From: JAYSRU01 sp043720875 | Lineage (GTDB): Bacteria; Bacteroidota; Bacteroidia; Flavobacteriales_D; Crocinitomicaceae | Assembly: GCA_043720875.1 (NCBI GenBank) | Contig: JAYSRU010000044.1 | Location: forward strand, 1-18,434 | Reading direction: 5' to 3' | DNA: 18,434 nt | Shown: positions 14,323 through 18,434 of the stretch, one piece after another | How the letters are laid out: the number at the start of each line of letters is the position of its first letter | How positions within the stretch are numbered: the first letter of the stretch is position 1 | The notes under the pieces: generated by a model | Seen by the model: only the letters and a program-made list of their open reading frames with translations | What the model was told of the DNA's origin: nothing | Databases searched by the model: none | Made by a program: the position numbers and the translations under genes

Positions 14323-14664
14323 ATGAGACCCTCACTACTTATACTTATTCTGCTACTTTGTGCCTGCGATGAATCTATCGCACATGTTCCAAAGCCCTCC
14401 AATTTGGTTTCAAAGGAAACAATGATATCTATATTAATTGATCTTTCTATTTCAGAATCATATGTGCAGAGTGAGTATCATTCAGTCTTATTATTTCATA
14501 AACTATTGAAGAATTGCGGAGATGATGTTTTAGCAAAAAATCACGTTACCTTCGAGCAATACTCCAAATCATTGGATTATTATTCTTCACAAGTAGAACC
14601 CTTGCAAGAAATCTATACTACAGCCTTAGACAGCATCAATCTTCGAGTTGAAAAATTGAAGTAA
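14323..14664 (+). CDS. DUF4296-type lipoprotein
   Basis: This 113-aa protein starts with the very base after the dihydroorotase stop (TAA then ATG), so it is translated from the same mRNA. MRPSLLILILLLCAC is a lipoprotein signal peptide with Cys15 as the probable lipid-bearing residue. The body is helical: VSKETMISILIDLSISESYV (about 30-49), a middle with the K-N-H-V-T-F-E-Q-Y-S-K-S-L-D-Y-Y pattern, and a final helix. This layout fits the DUF4296 family, small Bacteroidota lipoproteins of unknown role in which a short helix precedes an F-x-x-S-x-x-Y-Y motif. It is expected to be anchored in the inner or outer membrane on the periplasmic side. There is no evidence that it takes part in pyrimidine synthesis. 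Confidence 0.8.
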   Translation: MRPSLLILILLLCACDESIAHVPKPSNLVSKETMISILIDLSISESYVQSEYHSVLLFHKLLKNCGDDVLAKNHVTFEQYSKSLDYYSSQVEPLQEIYTTALDSINLRVEKLK

Positions 14665-14673
14665 TCTAGCTAT

Positions 14674-15564
14674 CTACATGTCAACGCTCCAAATGCGAAG
14701 TGTTGCGTCATCTGAATAACTATAGAAAGTGGTTTTATTAATTATGCCTACGCCGTTTACAGAGCGTGTATGTCCTTTTATTTTGTGATCAATTTTTTGC
14801 AACGGGACTAATTCTTGATTCCAAATCTTTATACTTTTATCTCTACTCCCACTCACTAATAGCTGATTCAATGAACCTAATGAATAAATAGTTTCGTAAT
14901 GTGCAGGAATACTCTTTCGGATAATATCTTTTTCTAAATCCCAAAGTTTCAACAATCCATCTTTACCTGCCGAAAACAGCCAATTCTTATTTAATGCTGA
15001 AAATTTCAGATCATTAACCCCACCCATATGGGCGTCAAACACCTTAAGTTCATTAAAAAAACTCGTTTCTAATACTCGTATTTTACCGTCTTGACTGCCA
15101 ACAATAAGTAAATCTTCCGACTCAGACAAAGCAAAACACCTTATTTTTCCTGCATTTAAAGGTATCGTCATTAATAACTCGAAGGACTTACTATTCCAAA
15201 TAGAAATGTTTCCCTCTGCATCACCTACCAGTATTAATGCCTGTGATTTCATTTCAATACTGCTAAAAATTGAAGCTTTATGAAATTCTATACATTTGAT
15301 TTCTAATTTCGTTTCTAGATCGATAATGTGAATATTTCCCGAATTGGTTCCAATTAATAACTTGCAGTTATTTTGAATTAGTCTGATGTGAAACGCTGCT
15401 TCAGGTAACTTTACACTAAAGCCATCCTGCTCACCCGATTCAATATTCCAACGCGTCACATATTTATCCGCTGCAGTGCTATATAAAAAATGCGCGCCAT
15501 CATAGCACGCATTATAAATTGGACCTACATGTCCCGTTATTATTTTTTTGAGAACTGTGTTCAT
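14674..15564 (-). CDS. Seven-repeat WD40 beta-propeller protein
   Basis: This 296-aa protein has no signal peptide and is built of about seven WD40 repeats of 40-43 residues. Repeat ends include YVTRWNIESG (35-44), GNISIWNSKSF, GLLKLWDLEKD, KSIKIWNQELV and ATLRIWSVDM at the C-terminus; Gly-His or Ala-His pairs (TGHVGPIY, DAHMGGVN, PAHYETIY, KGHTRSVN) mark repeat starts. Seven repeats would make one closed propeller, so the gene seems complete and the protein is probably a cytoplasmic scaffold with no catalytic role. It is the last gene of the minus-strand TPR-comA-WD40 operon, one base after the comA-like stop, and ends 9 bp from the convergent DUF4296 gene. What it binds is unknown; its tight linkage to comA suggests, but does not prove, a shared process. 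Confidence 0.88.
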   Translation of the reverse strand: MNTVLKKIITGHVGPIYNACYDGAHFLYSTAADKYVTRWNIESGEQDGFSVKLPEAAFHIRLIQNNCKLLIGTNSGNIHIIDLETKLEIKCIEFHKASIFSSIEMKSQALILVGDAEGNISIWNSKSFELLMTIPLNAGKIRCFALSESEDLLIVGSQDGKIRVLETSFFNELKVFDAHMGGVNDLKFSALNKNWLFSAGKDGLLKLWDLEKDIIRKSIPAHYETIYSLGSLNQLLVSGSRDKSIKIWNQELVPLQKIDHKIKGHTRSVNGVGIINKTTFYSYSDDATLRIWSVDM

Positions 15565-15565
15565 T

Positions 15566-16390
15566 TTAGTCTTCTTCTTCTACAACTTCCTCCTCATCAG
15601 ATTGAACTTGTTTTAAGCGTGTAGCGTAATCTTTTGGCATAAAGTCAAAAAATGTATCTCCACGCAACCCTAATCTTAAACATTCCAAAGGTATCATTTC
15701 ATTATGACCAATATTTCCAAGATTCACATCTGAACCAAAAAGTTTTATGAATGCTACTTGTTGTGATTTCTGCGGTGCTTCCCAAAGAATGTTTTCTGGT
15801 TTTACATGCGCAATAATCCTGTTAATCAACATGGTGTGAGGACTACCATTTGGTCTGAAAACACCAACGTTACCTGCCTCTCTACCTTCAGCAATAACTT
15901 TCCAAGAACCAGCTTGTAATTCCGTTGTCATCATTTTTATCCACTTATTCGGTGAAATCAAGATTCCAGAATCCTTTGATCCTACTTCTGATAGAACCAA
16001 TCTATCTTTTGCCAAACGTTCGATTGCTTTACATTTATCATCATGTCCAATTATGATTGATCCATCAGAAACCTCAGCACACTCAATATTATATTTATCT
16101 AAAACTCTGATGTAATCGTCAAATTTCCCACGGGCGTAAAATGCCTCAAACAATGTACCTCCTAGATATACTTTTATACCCGCTTGCTTATAAATGTTTA
16201 TTTTTTCTTGAAAGTTGTTCGTCGTATATGAAGTTCCAAAACCAAATTTAACAAGATCGGTTAAATGGCCACTTGCATCGATAAAATTCTCTGTTTCGCG
16301 CAAACTTAATCCTTTATCCATCATCATAGTTACACCTTTTTGACGAGGCTTTTCTTCTCTAAATGGAATGTATGGTAGATCGAAATTCAT
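15566..16390 (-). CDS. comA: Phosphosulfolactate synthase (ComA family)
   Basis: ComA adds sulfite to phosphoenolpyruvate, giving (2R)-phospho-3-sulfolactate, the first step of coenzyme M synthesis in methanogens. This 274-aa protein is a TIM barrel with the family's signatures in order: GVTMMMDKGLS (19-29), KFGFGTS (48-54), YLGGTLFE (75-82), EVSDGSI (106-112), SEVGSKDSG (134-142), AEGREAGNVG (167-176), WEAPQKSQQ (203-211) and NLGNIGHNE (223-231). All are intact, so the chemistry is probably kept. The last 15 residues are a very acidic tail (DEEEVVEEED). Bacteroidota do not make coenzyme M; the product might feed sulfolactate, or cysteate for sulfonolipids, but no comB or comC homologue is in the window and this is inference. 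It lies 9 bp after the TPR gene and 1 bp before the WD40 gene. Confidence 0.88.
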   Translation of the reverse strand: MNFDLPYIPFREEKPRQKGVTMMMDKGLSLRETENFIDASGHLTDLVKFGFGTSYTTNNFQEKINIYKQAGIKVYLGGTLFEAFYARGKFDDYIRVLDKYNIECAEVSDGSIIIGHDDKCKAIERLAKDRLVLSEVGSKDSGILISPNKWIKMMTTELQAGSWKVIAEGREAGNVGVFRPNGSPHTMLINRIIAHVKPENILWEAPQKSQQVAFIKLFGSDVNLGNIGHNEMIPLECLRLGLRGDTFFDFMPKDYATRLKQVQSDEEEVVEEED

Positions 16391-16399
16391 TTTACTTAA

Positions 16400-17797
16400 T
16401 TATTTATTTAGATATTTTTTAAATTTTTTATCTTCTTCCATATCTGGAAAGTACAAAAATAGTTCTTTTGCTTGAATAGCGTCCGATAATAACAATAATT
16501 CGTATTCTTTTATAACAAATGTTGCTTTAGATTTTTTCCAATTTGCGTATAAAAATGCTAAATACCACGCACCCATTCTTTCATTTTCTTTCAATTCTTG
16601 AACATATTGTAAACCTAAATCCACATCCTGTTCACATAAAAAAGCAACATAGTCACAGAAAACTTCATTACTACTCGGGTCTAACAGTCTTGCTTTTTGA
16701 TAACACTCATGGGTTAAACTTAAATCTTCAACTTTTTCTGCAGCACCGGCTAGCACATGCCAGTATCCAGCATTATTCGGATCCAACTCAAGACCATGCT
16801 TAATAAACCCTATACCTTCTAAGGTTTCCCCTTTCAAATCCATTACAATTCCTTTCCCTACCCATGGCTCCGGTAATTCTGGCGTTAATTCTATGCTTTT
16901 ATTATAAAATTCCAACGCTTTGTCATATTGTTCCAAGTTTTCGTAGCACTCGCCCAAGTAACAAATCACTAAAGAATCTTCACCATCTTTGTCGATACAT
17001 TCTTGAAAACACTCAATCGCTTCGTTATATTTTTCTGAAGACAAGTAAGCATTGCCAAGATTAAATTTCGCCGGAGTAAAATCTTCGTTTATGATAATAC
17101 AATAATCGTAGGCTATTATGGCATTTTCAAAATCTTCCATCTTTGAGTAGGAATTTCCTAAATTGTACCAAGCTGTAAATGAATATGGATTATTATCTAT
17201 AAAGTCCTTATACGATTTTATTGCACGTTCAAAATCACCGATTTGATCGTAACAAAATGCAATTTCGTAGATAACAACCTCATTGTTAGGATTATTAGTC
17301 AAGGCTTGATTTAAAACTTTTATTGCTCCTTCCAAGTCGTTCATCGCCTGCATTTCACTAGCTAAATCCAAAAACAAATCATCTCGTTCATCAGGATTTG
17401 CCAACTCTAATGCGTGTCGGTATAATTTTATCGCATTTTTATGATCACGCAACTGACTAAAAATCACAGCCTTGGTTGAAATAAAATCCAATTCAAATTC
17501 TGCATAGTTAATCGTATCCAGTAACTTCAAGGCTTTATTTACTTCACCCATGTTAGACAAATACTGTGCTTGTCTTAATTTGAACAATTCAACATTGGGA
17601 TATATTTCAAGCGCCAATTCCAAACATTGACCAGCATTTTGGATTTCTCCTTGCGTCATGTAATGCTCTATAATAAAATCCAAATGATCACTCGGAAAAT
17701 AAGGAAATTGCCCATCTTCACGTGATTGTTCATACCTAGCCAAAGCGTCATTCAACTCTTTCCCTAGATCCTCATCATCTTCCTCATCATCAAACAT
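16400..17797 (-). CDS. Cytoplasmic TPR-repeat protein
   Basis: This protein of 465 aa is made almost wholly of tetratricopeptide repeats. Clear units include AIKVLNQALTNNPNNEVVIY, AIKSYKDFIDNNPYSFTAWY followed by NLGNSYSKMEDFENAIIAYD, KFNLGNAYLSSEKYNEAIEC and CYLGECYENLEQYDKALEFY; about ten repeats span residues 35-400. There is no signal peptide; the N-terminus is strongly acidic (MFDDEEDDEDLGKEL). The start is taken as the ATG at 17797; a GTG two codons earlier (17803) is the alternative. TPR arrays serve as protein-docking surfaces, so it is probably an adaptor. It is first in the TPR-comA-WD40 operon, meaning that two scaffold-type proteins flank one sulfonate enzyme. It is divergent from the GH92 gene over about 176 bp. 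Confidence 0.9.
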   Translation of the reverse strand: MFDDEEDDEDLGKELNDALARYEQSREDGQFPYFPSDHLDFIIEHYMTQGEIQNAGQCLELALEIYPNVELFKLRQAQYLSNMGEVNKALKLLDTINYAEFELDFISTKAVIFSQLRDHKNAIKLYRHALELANPDERDDLFLDLASEMQAMNDLEGAIKVLNQALTNNPNNEVVIYEIAFCYDQIGDFERAIKSYKDFIDNNPYSFTAWYNLGNSYSKMEDFENAIIAYDYCIIINEDFTPAKFNLGNAYLSSEKYNEAIECFQECIDKDGEDSLVICYLGECYENLEQYDKALEFYNKSIELTPELPEPWVGKGIVMDLKGETLEGIGFIKHGLELDPNNAGYWHVLAGAAEKVEDLSLTHECYQKARLLDPSSNEVFCDYVAFLCEQDVDLGLQYVQELKENERMGAWYLAFLYANWKKSKATFVIKEYELLLLSDAIQAKELFLYFPDMEEDKKFKKYLNK

Positions 17798-17924
17798 ATT
17801 CACATATTTTATACTAAAGTAGTGAAATCAAATCAGCTAAAAAAGTGAAAAAGCTTGTTTGTGTACAAAATTTCATAAAATTATTGGACTTCATTTTAAT
17901 CATTAGCCAAAATAGGATCAAAAA

Positions 17925-17954
17925 TTGAAATCATAATTAAATCCTCTATCTTTG
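17925..17954 (+). promoter_or_regulatory. Promoter for the GH92 gene
   Basis: TTG at 17925-17927, a 19-base spacer and TATCTTTG at 17947-17954 match the Bacteroidota consensus with the same spacing as at 4717-4746. The ATG follows 20 bases after the -7 box. Confidence 0.6.
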
Positions 17955-17973
17955 AATCTAAATTTTTTAGGAA

Positions 17974-18434
17974 ATGCAATACTTCATAACTTTAGGTTTT
18001 ATCCTTTTATCCGCATTCGTTAATGCTCAAGAATTTCAAAAGCATGTAAACCCAATGATTGGTACTGGTGGACATGGACACACCTTTCCTGGCGCTACAG
18101 TTCCTTTTGGAATGGTGCAATTATCTCCAGATACAAGAATCGATGGAAGCTGGGATGGTTGTTCAGGATATCACTTTTCAGACAGTATTATTTACGGCTT
18201 TTCACATACACATTTGAACGGAACTGGAGTATCTGATTTCGGAGACATAATGATCATGCCTACTATGGGAAAACCAACCCTCAACAAGACTGATTATTCT
18301 TCGAAATTTTCACATAACAACGAAAAAGCAACAGCTGGATATTACAAAGTTAAACTTGATAAATATGATATTGACGCAGAATTAACCAGCTCAACTCGCG
18401 TAGGACTTCATCAATATACTTTCAGAAAATCAGG
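17974..18434 (+). CDS. GH92 alpha-mannosidase, N-terminal part (cut by window edge)
   Basis: The first 153 codons of a gene run off the right edge. A signal peptide (MQYFITLGFILLSAFVNA, cut before Gln19) sends it to the periplasm or beyond. The family-92 glycoside hydrolase N-terminus follows at once: NPMIGTGGHGHTFPGA (26-41) and PFGMVQLSPD, then SGYHFSD and GFSHTHLNGTGVSDFGD, where the aromatic and His/Asp residues line the sugar site. GH92 enzymes are exo-acting, calcium-dependent alpha-mannosidases (mostly alpha-1,2 or alpha-1,3) that trim mannose from glycans. The catalytic acids lie in the C-terminal domain, outside the window, so activity and linkage cannot be judged. No SusC/SusD genes are visible here, so it is not shown to be in a polysaccharide utilisation locus. 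Confidence 0.92.
   Translation, partial: MQYFITLGFILLSAFVNAQEFQKHVNPMIGTGGHGHTFPGATVPFGMVQLSPDTRIDGSWDGCSGYHFSDSIIYGFSHTHLNGTGVSDFGDIMIMPTMGKPTLNKTDYSSKFSHNNEKATAGYYKVKLDKYDIDAELTSSTRVGLHQYTFRKS

Noticed and set aside
16400..17797. Repeated units in the TPR gene as a DNA repeat or CRISPR array
   Set aside because: The repetition is at protein level (TPR helices); the DNA units are diverged and there are no constant repeats with unique spacers.
1..18434. Mobile elements, phage genes, tRNA/rRNA genes, CRISPR arrays or defence clusters
   Set aside because: No transposase, integrase, terminal inverted repeats, tRNA-like cloverleaf or nuclease/toxin pair could be supported by reading both strands; the gene content is housekeeping plus envelope proteins.

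Overview
The window looks like ordinary chromosomal DNA from a low-GC member of the Bacteroidota, most likely Flavobacteriales-like. The evidence is: TAnnTTTG-type -7 promoter elements, no clear Shine-Dalgarno sequences, a split transketolase, a protein with a type IX secretion (T9SS) C-terminal sorting domain, a Porin_10-like outer-membrane barrel, a DUF4296 lipoprotein, a Bacteroidota-type HU protein and a 30-residue AURKAIP1/COX24-like peptide. I see no IS elements, phage genes, CRISPR arrays, tRNA or rRNA. No stretch longer than about 300 bases lacks a gene.

Layout. (1) 1-69, minus: the first 23 codons of a secreted protein, running off the left edge. (2) 215-4599, plus: a likely operon of transketolase N-terminal subunit, a VWA-domain secreted protein, transketolase C-terminal subunit and a class III aminotransferase. 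The VWA gene splits the two halves of one enzyme. (3) 4777-5208, plus: a small zinc-ribbon protein, tail to tail with a putative porin (5205-6932, minus), followed by mutY (7023-8048, minus). (4) 8160-10802, plus: HU, the 30-residue basic peptide, RNase G/E and a RecX-family protein. RecX starts inside the terminator hairpin of the RNase gene. (5) 10792-12192, minus: a secreted LVIVD-repeat protein with a T9SS sorting domain. (6) 12278-14664, plus: a tight operon of polyprenol-phosphate mannosyltransferase, dihydroorotase and a DUF4296 lipoprotein. (7) 17797-14674, minus: a tight operon of TPR protein, phosphosulfolactate synthase (ComA family) and seven-repeat WD40 protein. (8) 17974-end, plus: a truncated GH92 alpha-mannosidase.

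Most genes are housekeeping: pentose phosphate metabolism, base-excision repair, nucleoid structure, RNA decay or rRNA processing, pyrimidine synthesis and lipid-linked mannose supply. Cell-envelope proteins of the Bacteroidota type are interspersed. I found no convincing new multi-gene defence or mobile system. The points most worth a second look are the recX start codon in the loop of a 14-bp terminator stem, the VWA gene inside the transketolase pair, the tiny ribosomal-type peptide with its own promoter and terminator, the Gln replacing a metal-binding His in the dihydroorotase, the ComA enzyme sandwiched between TPR and WD40 scaffold proteins, and several palindromes in control regions.
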